From NCBI RefSeq assembly GCF_000759445.1, contig NZ_JRMB01000003.1, positions 124,001-188,000 of the forward strand: a stretch of DNA of 64,000 bases, given 5' to 3'. Position 1 is the first letter of the stretch. Each line of letters begins with the position of its first letter. This document shows, in pieces, positions 19,262-30,768 of this stretch. A program made the translations under genes and the position numbers. The notes under the pieces were generated by a model, which was not told where the DNA came from, ran no database searches, and was given only the letters and a program-made list of their open reading frames with translations. Source of the stretch: Pseudomonas lutea. GTDB taxonomy: Bacteria > Pseudomonadota > Gammaproteobacteria > Pseudomonadales > Pseudomonadaceae.

Positions 19262-20422
19262 ATGAACATCACCAGCTTTGCAAAACGCCTTTGCCTGCTT
19301 ATCCCGCTATTCACCGCGCCTGCCGTGTTTGCGGCAGAACAGATGACGCCATCGCCACCGCAACTGGCTGCCAAGGCTTATGTGCTGATGGATGCCAACA
19401 GTGGCAACGTTCTGGTCGAAAACAATGGCGACCAGCGCCTGCCACCGGCCAGTCTGACCAAGCTGATGACCGCTTACATCGCCACGCTGGAAATCCGCCG
19501 CGGCCAGATCGGTGAAAACGACCCGGTGACCGTGAGCGAGAACGCCTGGCGTACCGGCGGTTCGCGGATGTTCATCAAAGTCGGCAGCCAGGTCACGGTC
19601 AGTGACTTGCTGCACGGCATCATCATTCAGTCCGGCAACGATGCCAGCGTCGCGCTCTCCGAGCACATCGCCGGCAGCGAAGACGCGTTCGCCGACCTGA
19701 TGAACAAGACCGCTGCCGACCTGGGCATGGTCAACAGCCACTTCATGAACCCGACCGGCCTGCCGAACCCCGATCACTACGCCACAGCCCATGACATGGC
19801 CCTGCTGGCGCGCGCGATCATCCATGAAGACCCGGCTCACTACGCGATCTACTCGCAGAAAGAGTTCTTCTGGAACGGCATCAAACAGCCGAACCGCAAC
19901 CTGCTGTTGTGGCGTGACAAGACCGTCGACGGTCTGAAAACCGGTCACACCGAAGAAGCCGGCTACTGCATGGTGTCCTCGGCCGTTCGTGACGGCATGC
20001 GTCTGATCGCCGTTGTGTTTGGTACCAACAGCGAGCAGGCTCGCGCTGCCGAAACGCAGAAGCTGCTGACCTACGGTTTCCGTTTCTTCGAAACCCAGAC
20101 CTTCTATCAGAAAGGCACCGAGCTGGCTCAGGCGCCTGTCTGGAAAGGCACCGAGCGTCAAGTCAAGGCCGGTCTAGCTGAAGACCTGACCATGACCATG
20201 CCTAAAGGCGAGCTGAAGAAGCTGGCAGCCAGCATGACCATGAATCCACAGCTGGTTGCACCGATCGCCAAGGGCGACGTCATCGGCAAGGTTGATGTGA
20301 AACTGGACGACAAAGTCGTACACAGCGCCAACCTGATCGCTCTGGACGGCGTCGAGGAGGGTGGTATCTTCCGTCGCCTGTGGGATAGCATCCGCCTGTT
20401 CTTCTACGGTCTGTTCAACTGA
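19262..20422 (+). CDS. dacA: D-alanyl-D-alanine carboxypeptidase, PBP5/6 type
   Basis: This enzyme trims the terminal D-Ala from pentapeptides in the periplasm. The 386-residue protein has a signal peptide ending AVFA, then Ser64 and Lys67 in PASLTKLM, SGN at 124-126 and KTG at 226-228. The C-terminal beta domain ends in an amphipathic helix rich in Arg, Leu and Phe for membrane attachment. The ATG at 19262 follows GAGAGACGG. P. aeruginosa calls the syntenic gene dacC. Confidence 0.95.
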   Translation: MNITSFAKRLCLLIPLFTAPAVFAAEQMTPSPPQLAAKAYVLMDANSGNVLVENNGDQRLPPASLTKLMTAYIATLEIRRGQIGENDPVTVSENAWRTGGSRMFIKVGSQVTVSDLLHGIIIQSGNDASVALSEHIAGSEDAFADLMNKTAADLGMVNSHFMNPTGLPNPDHYATAHDMALLARAIIHEDPAHYAIYSQKEFFWNGIKQPNRNLLLWRDKTVDGLKTGHTEEAGYCMVSSAVRDGMRLIAVVFGTNSEQARAAETQKLLTYGFRFFETQTFYQKGTELAQAPVWKGTERQVKAGLAEDLTMTMPKGELKKLAASMTMNPQLVAPIAKGDVIGKVDVKLDDKVVHSANLIALDGVEEGGIFRRLWDSIRLFFYGLFN

Positions 20423-20458
20423 TCAACCCTTGATCGCTCGCTGACCGTTGCTCCGTAC

Positions 20459-20485
20459 GCCCCCGTCGCCGAACGCGCCGGGGGC
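20459..20485 (+). terminator. Possible intrinsic terminator after dacA
   Basis: A 7-bp GC stem (gcccccg at 20459, cgggggc at 20479) with a 13-base loop, followed by CTGTCCGTTTT. The T-tract is broken, so partial termination before ybeD is the most one can say. Confidence 0.4.
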
Positions 20486-20520
20486 CTGTCCGTTTTCCGG
20501 CTTACGAGGCCGTTACCGCC

Positions 20521-20796
20521 ATGACAGATTCCGAAGTAAAAGCGCCAAAAATCGAATTTCCCTGCGCCGACTATCCCATCAAGATCATCGGTGACACGGG
20601 TGTGGGCTTCAAAGACAAGGTCATCGAGATCGTCGAGAAGCACGCGACCGTGGACATGAAATCCCTGGCCGAGCGCCAGAGCAGCAACGGCAAGTACACC
20701 ACCGTCCAGCTGCACATCATTGCCACTGGGCAAGATCAGCTCTATGACATCAACAGTGAATTGCGCGCCACCGGCTTCGTCCATATGGTGTTGTGA
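20521..20796 (+). CDS. ybeD: YbeD/DUF493 family protein
   Basis: A 91-residue protein of the DUF493 family, an alpha-beta ACT-like fold that lies between dacA and lipB in many gammaproteobacteria. Visible features are [14 protein letters not shown] and the final [18 protein letters not shown]. Its neighbours suggest a link to lipoate or wall metabolism, but its biochemical role is unproven. The stop overlaps the lipB start. Confidence 0.93.
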   Translation: MTDSEVKAPKIEFPCADYPIKIIGDTGVGFKDKVIEIVEKHATVDMKSLAERQSSNGKYTTVQLHIIATGQDQLYDINSELRATGFVHMVL

Positions 20797-21443
20797 TGGG
20801 CGCGGTTCTGGGCGTTCGTGACCTCGGACTGGCCGACTACGAGCCCACCTGGCAGGCCATGAAGCGCTTCACCGACGGCCGCACGCGCGAGACCGCCGAT
20901 GAGGTCTGGCTGGTGCAGCACCCACCGGTGTTCACTCAGGGGCAGTCCGGTAAACCCGAGCACTTGCTGCTGCCGGGAGATATCCCGGTCGTGCAGGTCG
21001 ATCGCGGCGGCCAAGTGACTTATCATGGTCCCGGCCAACTGGTTGCCTATCTGCTGCTGGACGTGCGCCGTCTGGGCTTTGGGGTTCGAGAACTGGTCAC
21101 CCGGATCGAGCGCAGCCTGATCGACCTGCTGGCAGGTTATGGGGTCGATGCCGCAGCCAAGGCTGATGCACCAGGGGTTTATGTAGACGGCGCCAAGATC
21201 GCCTCGCTGGGGCTGCGCATTCGCAACGGCTGTTCATTTCACGGCCTTGCGCTGAACGTCGATATGGATCTGGACCCTTTTAAACGGATTAATCCCTGCG
21301 GGTATGCGGGGCTGGCAATGACCCAGCTGCGTGAACAGGCAGGTCCGATTGAATTTGCCGAGGTTAGTGCCCGGCTGCGTGCGCAGCTCGTCAAACACCT
21401 CGACTACGCTGAGCAGACGACCCTAACGGGCGGAATCGATTGA
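20796..21443 (+). CDS. lipB: Octanoyl-[acyl-carrier-protein]:protein N-octanoyltransferase
   Basis: LipB moves octanoate from acyl carrier protein to the lipoyl domains of 2-oxoacid dehydrogenases. The 215-residue protein has [25 protein letters not shown], the Lys in [11 protein letters not shown] and the catalytic Cys168 in [13 protein letters not shown]. The ATG at 20796 overlaps the ybeD stop; a GTG one codon earlier is an alternative. lipA begins one base after the stop. Confidence 0.96.
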   Translation: MGAVLGVRDLGLADYEPTWQAMKRFTDGRTRETADEVWLVQHPPVFTQGQSGKPEHLLLPGDIPVVQVDRGGQVTYHGPGQLVAYLLLDVRRLGFGVRELVTRIERSLIDLLAGYGVDAAAKADAPGVYVDGAKIASLGLRIRNGCSFHGLALNVDMDLDPFKRINPCGYAGLAMTQLREQAGPIEFAEVSARLRAQLVKHLDYAEQTTLTGGID

Positions 21444-21444
21444 T

Positions 21445-22506
21445 ATGACTACTGCGTATGAGGCAGCTGACACTGCCGTGAATACAGAGAATGCCGTACA
21501 AACCCTGATCCCGACGGTGAACGTTGCCACGCCTGAGCGTGTGGCGCGTCCTAAGGTGGAAGCCGGCGTGAAGCTGCGCGGCGCGGAAAAAGTCGCGCGC
21601 ATCCCGGTGAAGATCATCCCGACGGTGGACCTGCCGAAGAAGCCGGACTGGATTCGCGTGCGCATCCCGGTTTCGCCTGAGGTCGACCGCATCAAGGCGC
21701 TGTTGCGCAAGCACAAGCTGCACAGCGTTTGTGAAGAAGCTTCCTGCCCGAACCTGGGCGAATGCTTCTCCGGCGGCACTGCGACGTTCATGATCATGGG
21801 CGACATCTGCACCCGTCGCTGCCCATTCTGCGACGTCGGTCATGGCCGTCCGAAAGCGCTGGATGTTGACGAGCCGAAGAACCTCGCCGTTGCCATCGCT
21901 GACCTGAAACTCAAGTACGTAGTGATCACCTCCGTCGACCGTGACGACCTGCGCGACGGCGGTGCTCAGCATTTCGCCGACTGCATCCGCGAGATTCGCG
22001 CGCTGTCCCCGAATGTGCAGCTGGAAACCCTGGTGCCGGACTACCGCGGCCGCATGGACATCGCGCTGGAGATCACCGCTGCGACGCCGCCAGACGTGTT
22101 TAACCACAATCTTGAAACCGTGCCGCGTCTGTACAAGGCCGCACGTCCGGGTTCGGACTACCAGTGGTCGCTGACTCTGCTCAAGCGTTTCAAGGAAATG
22201 GTCCCGCACGTGCCGACAAAGTCCGGTTTGATGCTTGGATTGGGCGAGACCGACGAAGAAGTGATCGAAGTCATGCAGCGCATGCGCGAGCACAACATCG
22301 ACATGCTGACGCTGGGTCAGTACCTGCAGCCGTCCCGCAATCACTTGCCGGTTCAGCGCTTCGTACACCCGGACACCTTCGCCTGGTTCGCCGAAGAAGG
22401 TTACAAGATGGGTTTCAAAAACGTAGCCTCCGGCCCTCTGGTCCGCTCGTCGTACCACGCAGACGAGCAGGCCAAGCTGGTGAAGTCGTTGCTCACCGCG
22501 AGCTGA
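21445..22506 (+). CDS. lipA: Lipoyl synthase (radical SAM)
   Basis: LipA inserts two sulfur atoms into protein-bound octanoyl groups. The 353-residue protein has the auxiliary cluster cysteines C96, C101 and C107 ([12 protein letters not shown]) and the radical SAM cluster C122, C126 and C129 (CTRRCPFC). The C-terminal RSSYHAD motif supplies the serine cluster ligand. The N-terminus is longer than the E. coli protein. A strong terminator follows. Confidence 0.97.
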   Translation: MTTAYEAADTAVNTENAVQTLIPTVNVATPERVARPKVEAGVKLRGAEKVARIPVKIIPTVDLPKKPDWIRVRIPVSPEVDRIKALLRKHKLHSVCEEASCPNLGECFSGGTATFMIMGDICTRRCPFCDVGHGRPKALDVDEPKNLAVAIADLKLKYVVITSVDRDDLRDGGAQHFADCIREIRALSPNVQLETLVPDYRGRMDIALEITAATPPDVFNHNLETVPRLYKAARPGSDYQWSLTLLKRFKEMVPHVPTKSGLMLGLGETDEEVIEVMQRMREHNIDMLTLGQYLQPSRNHLPVQRFVHPDTFAWFAEEGYKMGFKNVASGPLVRSSYHADEQAKLVKSLLTAS

Positions 22507-22531
22507 TCACTGCTTTTTTTATGCGATATGG

Positions 22532-22565
22532 AAAAAGGGCCGGATAGAAATATCCGGCCTTTTTT
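22532..22565 (+). terminator. Intrinsic terminator after lipA
   Basis: The nine-bp stem ggccggata/tatccggcc with a GAAA loop is extended by a G-U pair and five A-T pairs and ends in T6. This is a classic terminator closing the forward block from proA to lipA; the A-rich 5' side could let it work in both directions. Confidence 0.9.
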
Positions 22566-22623
22566 ATGCGTTACGTTCACGGCGGTGTGGCGAACATGCA
22601 TCGCCCTAACGGCATACGCATTC

Positions 22624-22711
22624 TGTAGGAGCCGGCTTGCTGGCAAATGCGGTTTGCCAGTCGAGCCCGTCGTCATTCATCGGACGCGTTCGCCAGCAAG
22701 CCGGCTCCTAC
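22624..22711. repeat. REP doublet, class gccggcttgctggc
   Basis: Left arm from 22624 and inverted right arm 22689-22711, with one base difference near the inner end (tggcaaa against tggcgaa). It lies downstream of the lipA terminator. No gene is seen between 22566 and 22991. Confidence 0.85.
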
Positions 22712-22827
22712 GGGTGTGTGTTTCCGCGCTCGAATGCATCGTTGCATTCGGAGACTCACGACCCGCATCGGTAATCTTCCCCCGCCACACGGTTTGTGCC
22801 ATGCACTGCCTCAACGACGCCGCAAGG

Positions 22828-22916
22828 TGTAGGAGCGCGCTTGCCCGCGAATGGCCGGTACAGCCGACACATCTTTGGAGGCCTGCCAATTTTTCGCGGG
22901 CAAGCGCGCTCCTACA
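22828..22916. repeat. REP doublet, class gcgcgcttgcccgc
   Basis: Left arm from 22828 and right arm 22891-22916, perfect complements over about 24 bp. It is 116 bp from a doublet of another class, so two REP families were placed side by side between convergent genes. Confidence 0.87.
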
Positions 22917-22991
22917 GTTGATCGCTATTGGCAAACCACCCACCGTGAGGGGAGGGCTGTATCGGGCTGGAGGGCGTCGCTGAACGCTGCG

Positions 22992-24329
22992 TCACGGCTT
23001 GCGCAGATGCTCCAGCAGTTCCTGCGTCGGATAACCGTCCGCGGGCCAGCCAAAGGATTGCTGCGCGCTGCGAATCGCCTTGCGCGTGTTGGCGCCGATG
23101 ATCCCGTCAGGGGCGCCTGCGTCGTACTGTCGGGCCGAGAGCAGCGTCTGCAGCTCGATGCGTTCGGATCGGCTCAACGGACGATCGCCCCGCGGCCAAT
23201 CTCCTTGCACGTAACCACCGCCCGTAAAACGCTCCGACAACAGCCCGATTGCCAGCGCATAGGACGAAGAGTTGTTGTACTTGAGGATGGCGCGGAAGTT
23301 ATCCATCACCAGAAATGCCGGGCCTTTATAGCCCGCAGGCAGCAACAGGGCCGCCTGTTGCTGCAAGAGATTGGTCGGCAGCGCTGACCCGTTTGGCAAT
23401 TTCAGCCCCAGTTGTTGCCATTCGCCGATGGGTTTTCGGGTTGAGGCATCCGCGAGTGCGTAATCAAAACCCTGCGCCAGTTGCACCTCAAACCCCCAGG
23501 GCTGGCCTTTCTGCCAGCCTGAGCTTTGCAGGTAGTGAGCGGTGGACGCGAGGGCATCGGCCGGGGAGTTCCAGATGTCCCGGCGACCGTCTCCGTCGAA
23601 GTCGACGGCGTGGGTGTTGTAAGTGGTGGGGATGAACTGGGTCTGGCCCATCGCCCCGGCCCAGGAACCCAGCATGCTCGGCGCATCGATATCGCCATGC
23701 TGGATGATCTGCAAGGCGGCGATCAATTGGTCCTGCGCGAACTGTGGGCGACGTCCCTCATAGGCGAGCGTTGCCAGGGAGCGAATCACCGACTGCGTGC
23801 CCTGGAACTGGCCAAAGCTGCTCTCCATGCCCCATACGGCCACCAGTGCCTGACGATCAACACCGTAGCGCTGCTCGATAGCGCTCAGCGAGTCAGCGTA
23901 TTGGCTTAGCAGCGCCTGCCCCTTGCGCACACGCACTGCTGACATCGCGCCGTCCAGGTATTCCCACACGGGGCGGCTGAATTCAGGTTGGCTGCGATCG
24001 GCCTTGACCACGCTCATGTCAGGGGTGACGCCGATGAAGGCTTTATCGAACACGTCCGGCCGCACGCCGGCGCTCAGCGCCTGAGCGCGGAACTGGCTTT
24101 GCCATTCACTGAAACTCATGGCCGGCTGGATTTCGAAATTGCCGTCATCAGGTTGCGCGACGGCACCTGAGGGCGCGGGCAGGCTCTTGACGATTTGTGC
24201 CGCGGGCGCGGACTGAAGAGGGGTGGCAACTGCAGCGGTAGGCTGCTCGGCACAGGCCACCAGCGCGAAGAGGCTGGAAGCGGCGATCAACTGGCGAAGG
24301 TGCCAGCGACGGGGAAAGCTTGGGAGCAT
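22992..24329 (-). CDS. MltB-family lytic murein transglycosylase with peptidoglycan-binding domain
   Basis: A 445-residue lipoprotein (lipobox LVAC, Cys26). Residues about 80-370 form the MltB-type SLT domain with the catalytic Glu in VWGMESSFGQFQGT, then SWAGAMGQTQFIPTTY and FDGDGRRDIW. The C-terminal 60 residues are a PG_binding_1 domain ending YPTQELLEHLRK. It cleaves glycan strands at the inner face of the outer membrane. The ATG at 24329 is chosen although no clear ribosome site is present; a GTG four codons earlier is the alternative. It is a second, divergent paralogue of the mltB gene at 17018. Confidence 0.9.
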   Translation of the reverse strand: MLPSFPRRWHLRQLIAASSLFALVACAEQPTAAVATPLQSAPAAQIVKSLPAPSGAVAQPDDGNFEIQPAMSFSEWQSQFRAQALSAGVRPDVFDKAFIGVTPDMSVVKADRSQPEFSRPVWEYLDGAMSAVRVRKGQALLSQYADSLSAIEQRYGVDRQALVAVWGMESSFGQFQGTQSVIRSLATLAYEGRRPQFAQDQLIAALQIIQHGDIDAPSMLGSWAGAMGQTQFIPTTYNTHAVDFDGDGRRDIWNSPADALASTAHYLQSSGWQKGQPWGFEVQLAQGFDYALADASTRKPIGEWQQLGLKLPNGSALPTNLLQQQAALLLPAGYKGPAFLVMDNFRAILKYNNSSSYALAIGLLSERFTGGGYVQGDWPRGDRPLSRSERIELQTLLSARQYDAGAPDGIIGANTRKAIRSAQQSFGWPADGYPTQELLEHLRKP

Positions 24330-24416
24330 TCTGGGGTCCACAGGTATAAACCGTAAGGTGCAGACCTTAACATGCCGGCCCAGTCGATGGGGGGCCAGAC
24401 AGGTAACGCAGTGTTT

Positions 24417-24575
24417 TCAAGCCGCCATAACGGAAGAAGCCTCCCAGCTTTTAGACTGGAAGGCTTCGCGGCGGTAGCTGCCTTTGCCCTTGCCGGGTTG
24501 TTCCTGACGGCTGCGGAACAATGGCTGGGCGATGATGGATTTGGCCTTGTTCGGCCGCTTTTTGGCTTTGCTCAT
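24417..24575 (-). CDS. arfA: Alternative ribosome-rescue factor A
   Basis: ArfA frees ribosomes stalled on mRNA without a stop codon by recruiting release factor 2, as a backup to tmRNA. The 52-residue protein has the family core: PLFRSRQEQ (18-26), KGKGSY (29-34) and WEAS (44-47), in a Lys/Arg-rich context. It starts at the ATG at 24575 with GCGAGAA upstream. The 3' third of the reading frame contains a strong hairpin, as in E. coli arfA, where cleavage yields nonstop mRNA whose product is destroyed by tmRNA unless tmRNA fails. The family call rests on these motifs; the gene is short and easily missed. Confidence 0.88.
   Translation of the reverse strand: MSKAKKRPNKAKSIIAQPLFRSRQEQPGKGKGSYRREAFQSKSWEASSVMAA
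24436..24467 (-). promoter_or_regulatory. Regulatory hairpin inside arfA
   Basis: On the minus strand a 12-base arm (24467-24456) pairs with 24447-24436, all Watson-Crick except one G-U, around an 8-base loop. It begins at codon 37, just after KGKGSYRR. In E. coli an equivalent stem is cut by RNase III or ends transcription, leaving arfA mRNA without a stop codon. No long T-run follows, so cleavage fits better than termination here. Confidence 0.75.
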
Positions 24576-24702
24576 GGCGTTCTCGCTCAAGTAGTGAAGT
24601 GAAGCGGGGGAGATAATCTGCCAGACCGGGGCGGGTGTCCAATTGACCTGAGCTATCAAGTATTTGCTCGTGTCGCTATGCCGGCTTATTCACGATTCAA
24701 AC

Positions 24703-24790
24703 TGTAGGAGCCGGCTTGCTGGCGAACGCGACCTTTCAGGTACACCTGAGTGAGGCAAGAAGCCGTTTCGCCAGCAAGCCGGCTCCTACA
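24703..24790. repeat. REP doublet, class gccggcttgctggcgaa
   Basis: Left arm from 24703 and right arm ending at 24790 are inverted complements. It lies between the holA end and the arfA start on the minus strand, where it may act as an mRNA 3' barrier for holA. Confidence 0.86.
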
Positions 24791-24851
24791 GGAAGGTGGA
24801 GGGCCTGAAGATAGCAGGTCTGGCGGATTTGGCAGGTAGTCCCGTGGGCCA

Positions 24852-25889
24852 CTATTCCGAGGGCAGAGCCAACCGCTGGCCTGCCATCAGCAGGGCCAGC
24901 CGGCTTAGGCTACTCCAGACTGAGCCCGCCGCCTGGCCTTTGATTTGAGCGTCGATGTGTTGAGCGTCCATCAACAGTTGACCCCAGCGTCGCGCGGAGT
25001 GGCGTTGCAGGGCTTTGCTCATCAACGGCTTGCGCTTGTCCCAGATGGGCGGACGCGCCTGACTGAATGCTTTGTCCAATGGGATACCCTGGCTGAACTG
25101 CAATGCCAGATTGGCCAGCACACGCAGCTCACGGGACAGCGCCCAGAGAATGACCGGAGGTTCGACGCCTTCGCCGCGCAGGCCTTCAAGCATCCGCAGC
25201 GCGTGAGCCGCTTCGCCATTGAGGATGGCGTCAGTCAGACCGAAAACATCGAAGCGCGCGCTGTCAGCCACTGCTGCCTGTACGGTTTCGACAGTGATCT
25301 GGCCTTCGTCAGCCATCAGCTTGAGCTTTTCGATTTCCTGCGCGGCCGCCAGCAGGTTACCTTCGACCCGCGCGGCGATGAGTTCGATGGCGTCCGGCGT
25401 CGCGGCCAGGCCGGCCTGCGAGAGCCGCTGACGAATCCATTGCGGCAGCTGGCTGGCATCCACCGGCCAGATCTGCACGAACTGGGTCTGCGGGCCTTCG
25501 ACCAGCGCCTTGCCCCACTTGGTTTTCTGCGCCGAACCGTCCAGCTTGGGCAGGCTGATCAGCAGCAGCGTGTCTTCGGCGGGGCGACCGCAGTATTCCA
25601 GAAGCGCTGCCGCGCCTTTGTCCCCGGGCTTGCCGGAAGGCAGACGTAACTCCAGCAGTCGGCGCTCAGCAAACAGCGACATGCTCGCACCCGCCTGGAG
25701 CAGCGTGCCCCAGTCGAAGCTAGAGTCAGCGCTGAACACCTGGCGTTCGTCAAAGCCCTGCTGACGTGCAGCCGCGCGAATGGCATCGCACGCTTCCTGG
25801 CACTGGAGAGGGTCATCGCCGCTGACGATGTAGACAGGCGCTAGCGCACCCTGGAGGTGTTTTGAAAGTTGGGCGGGGGCGAGTTTCAT
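24852..25889 (-). CDS. holA: DNA polymerase III delta subunit
   Basis: The delta subunit opens the beta sliding clamp within the clamp loader. The 345-residue protein starts MKLAPAQLSKHLQG, has the family phrase PVYIVSGDDPLQCQEA near residue 18 and the later VEGNLLAAAQEIEKL. Length equals the family norm. It follows lptE by 42 bp in the conserved order leuS-lptE-holA. Confidence 0.95.
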   Translation of the reverse strand: MKLAPAQLSKHLQGALAPVYIVSGDDPLQCQEACDAIRAAARQQGFDERQVFSADSSFDWGTLLQAGASMSLFAERRLLELRLPSGKPGDKGAAALLEYCGRPAEDTLLLISLPKLDGSAQKTKWGKALVEGPQTQFVQIWPVDASQLPQWIRQRLSQAGLAATPDAIELIAARVEGNLLAAAQEIEKLKLMADEGQITVETVQAAVADSARFDVFGLTDAILNGEAAHALRMLEGLRGEGVEPPVILWALSRELRVLANLALQFSQGIPLDKAFSQARPPIWDKRKPLMSKALQRHSARRWGQLLMDAQHIDAQIKGQAAGSVWSSLSRLALLMAGQRLALPSE

Positions 25890-25931
25890 GATTCAGAAAA
25901 GATCAGGGCCGGCGAACCGGCCCCGATGCCG

Positions 25932-26537
25932 TCACTTGGACGGGATTTCGATGGGCGACTGCTGCGGCGTCTCGTCGCGAATCCGTTGGGCGGCGGCTTC
26001 GGCATCGGCCTGCGCACGGGCAGCGGCGTCGGCCTTGGCTTGCAATTCGTCGAGGCGCTCAGGTGTCAGCTGTTGCAGGCGGGCCAACAGTTTCTGCACG
26101 AGGTCGTTGCGCATTTCCTTGCGGATCTGCGTGGCTTCCTGGTCTGAGCCGATCAGGTTGTTGCCGTCATGCACAAAAACCTTTTGCGCCTGAACCGTGT
26201 CATCGAGCAACAGCACATCCTTGCTGCCGTGAATTTCATACTTCAGCACGGTGGTCAGCTCGTATTCGGCCGAACGGCCCGAACCGGCATAGCTCGCGGT
26301 GCGCTGGGTTTCGTCTTCGCGGGCGATGAACAGCTTGTATTGCGCGCCGGTGTAGACATGCACGCCGCTGCTGGTCAGGGTCTGACGCAGCTGAGTGACG
26401 ACGTCGCCGTAGGCATCACGGGCGCTGACGTCCAGCTCCTTGATCGACACGGCGTTGGTACCGGTGCCGCGCAACTGGAAACCGCAGGCGCTCAGCAAAA
26501 CCGCGAGTCCCATCACCAGCAGATTGCGTTTGATCAT
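25932..26537 (-). CDS. lptE: LPS-assembly lipoprotein LptE
   Basis: LptE plugs the LptD barrel and guides lipopolysaccharide into the outer leaflet. The 201-residue lipoprotein has the lipobox LLSAC (Cys18) followed by GFQLRG, the hallmark of the family. The C-terminal 40 residues are Ala/Gln-rich and longer than in E. coli. The ATG follows GGGAG. It lies 85 bp after leuS, with a hairpin in the gap. Confidence 0.94.
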   Translation of the reverse strand: MIKRNLLVMGLAVLLSACGFQLRGTGTNAVSIKELDVSARDAYGDVVTQLRQTLTSSGVHVYTGAQYKLFIAREDETQRTASYAGSGRSAEYELTTVLKYEIHGSKDVLLLDDTVQAQKVFVHDGNNLIGSDQEATQIRKEMRNDLVQKLLARLQQLTPERLDELQAKADAAARAQADAEAAAQRIRDETPQQSPIEIPSK

Positions 26538-26560
26538 CTTGTTGCTCCCTTGAATCCGTT

Positions 26561-26582
26561 AGAGCGCGGCATCCCGCGCTCT
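26561..26582. other. Intercistronic hairpin between leuS and lptE
   Basis: A perfect 9-bp stem (agagcgcgg/ccgcgctct) with a CATC loop lies 24 bp before the lptE start. No T-run follows on the minus strand, so it is more likely an mRNA processing or stability element than a terminator. Confidence 0.4.
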
Positions 26583-26622
26583 TGAAATAGGTTCGGCACC
26601 CGCTCGCAGGTGCCCGATTGCG

Positions 26623-29530
<2,908 letters not shown>

Positions 29531-29902
29531 ATGGCAGAGCTGCGGCATGAAGTAGAGAACCCTGATGTGTATGACCGTTTGATTGATCGTCTGGGCCTGG
29601 CTCTGGATACGGCGAAAACAGCTGTGCGGCTTCGAAACGAATCCCCCGCCGAGCTTGAGTTGCGCGGATTGAGTCACGCCGAGTTTGAGTTGATCGAGGC
29701 TTATCTGGGCAGAAGCGAAGTCGTCTTCAAAGAAGGCTCTGCGACTGTCACGAGGGAGGCTTTCAGTCCCTCGACGGAGCCTTCCGAGCCAATGCGAGGG
29801 CCACATCCAAAAGCCAATGTCATCTGGCTCAAGGATCAGCGCCGAGCCAAGGTGTCGGCTAAGTTGAGTCGCTACAGTTCCACCAAACATTTCAAGCGTT
29901 AA
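29531..29902 (+). CDS. Hypothetical protein
   Basis: A 123-residue open frame with a good ribosome site (GAGGTGAACGG) before the ATG. The protein is soluble, with an acidic helical first half (AELRHEVENPDVYDRLIDRL, then HAEFELIEAYLG) and a basic C-terminus. I do not recognise a domain. An overlapping minus-strand frame exists but reads less like a protein and lacks a clear start. The gene precedes the ElyC-like gene by 85 bp. Confidence 0.55.
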   Translation: MAELRHEVENPDVYDRLIDRLGLALDTAKTAVRLRNESPAELELRGLSHAEFELIEAYLGRSEVVFKEGSATVTREAFSPSTEPSEPMRGPHPKANVIWLKDQRRAKVSAKLSRYSSTKHFKR

Positions 29903-29964
29903 CTTCTGCGGGGGCTGACCCCGGCCAATCGAGCATTGCTGCTTCGCGTCATTGCTTCTAGGCT

Positions 29965-29988
29965 TCGGGCATCTTTGGAGATGCCCGA
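29965..29988 (+). promoter_or_regulatory. Hairpin over the ribosome site of the ElyC-like gene
   Basis: A 10-bp perfect stem (tcgggcatct at 29965, agatgcccga at 29979) with a TTGG loop covers half of the GGAG ribosome site and the A of the ATG at 29988. This should reduce translation unless it is opened. Confidence 0.5.
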
Positions 29989-30749
29989 TGCCCTTTCGTT
30001 ATTTCATCAAAAATCTGCTCCTTCCTCCGGGCATTTTCCTGCTCCTGTTAGTGCTTGCCTGGTGGTTGAGAAATCGCCGCCCGATGTTGGCGCGCGTGAT
30101 GTTCGTGCTTGGTGTGGGCGGCATGACGGGGATGAGTCTGCCAGTCGTGGTGGAGTGGACGGCGAGGGGGATTGAGAGCGTCCCGCCACTGCCGCAGAGC
30201 GAATGGGCAACGCTGGCGCAGCGCGCTGATGCGATCGTAATTCTTGGGTCGGGCCGCGAGCGCAATGCCCCAAGCTGGGGTGCTGACATCCCGACCGGCG
30301 TTGCGCTGGAACGCATGCGCTATGCCGCGCGTTTATCGAAGGCGTCCGGTTTGCCGGTGCTCACCACCGGCGGCCTGCATTATGGTGAGCCGCCGAGCGA
30401 GGCAGCGATTATGGCCGACTCGTTGCGCGACGACTTCGGCGTGAACGTCCGCTGGCAGGAAGGAGAAAGCCGCACGACTTGGGAAAACGCCAACATGACG
30501 GCGGCAATTTTACTCCCCCAAGGCATCAAGCGCGTGGTGGTGGTGACCCAGGCATGGCACATGCCGCGTTCAGTCTGGAGTTTCGAGAAAGCCGGTTTTA
30601 ACGTGGTCGCAGCGCCGGTCGGATTCTTGAGCGTGGACAACGCCCGCCCATTCGGCGGCTGGATGCCCGAGGCGAAAGCGGTGTGGCAGAACGGCCAGTT
30701 GATCAACGAAGTGGCGGGGCTGGTCGGGTACAAGTTGTTTTACCGGTGA
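29988..30749 (+). CDS. YdcF/ElyC/SanA family membrane protein
   Basis: A 253-residue protein of the DUF218 family. Two N-terminal membrane helices (about 8-25 and 32-55) are followed by the DUF218 fold: ADAIVILGSGRERNA, VLTTGG near residue 122, GESRTTWENA and VVVVTQAWHMPRS. E. coli ElyC affects undecaprenyl-linked envelope synthesis and SanA affects barrier function; a similar envelope role is inferred. The ATG at 29988 is chosen for the GGAG upstream, but the same bases lie in a hairpin; a TTG twelve codons earlier is the alternative. Confidence 0.85.
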   Translation: MPFRYFIKNLLLPPGIFLLLLVLAWWLRNRRPMLARVMFVLGVGGMTGMSLPVVVEWTARGIESVPPLPQSEWATLAQRADAIVILGSGRERNAPSWGADIPTGVALERMRYAARLSKASGLPVLTTGGLHYGEPPSEAAIMADSLRDDFGVNVRWQEGESRTTWENANMTAAILLPQGIKRVVVVTQAWHMPRSVWSFEKAGFNVVAAPVGFLSVDNARPFGGWMPEAKAVWQNGQLINEVAGLVGYKLFYR

Positions 30750-30768
30750 CCTAGCGGGCTGGTTCGCC

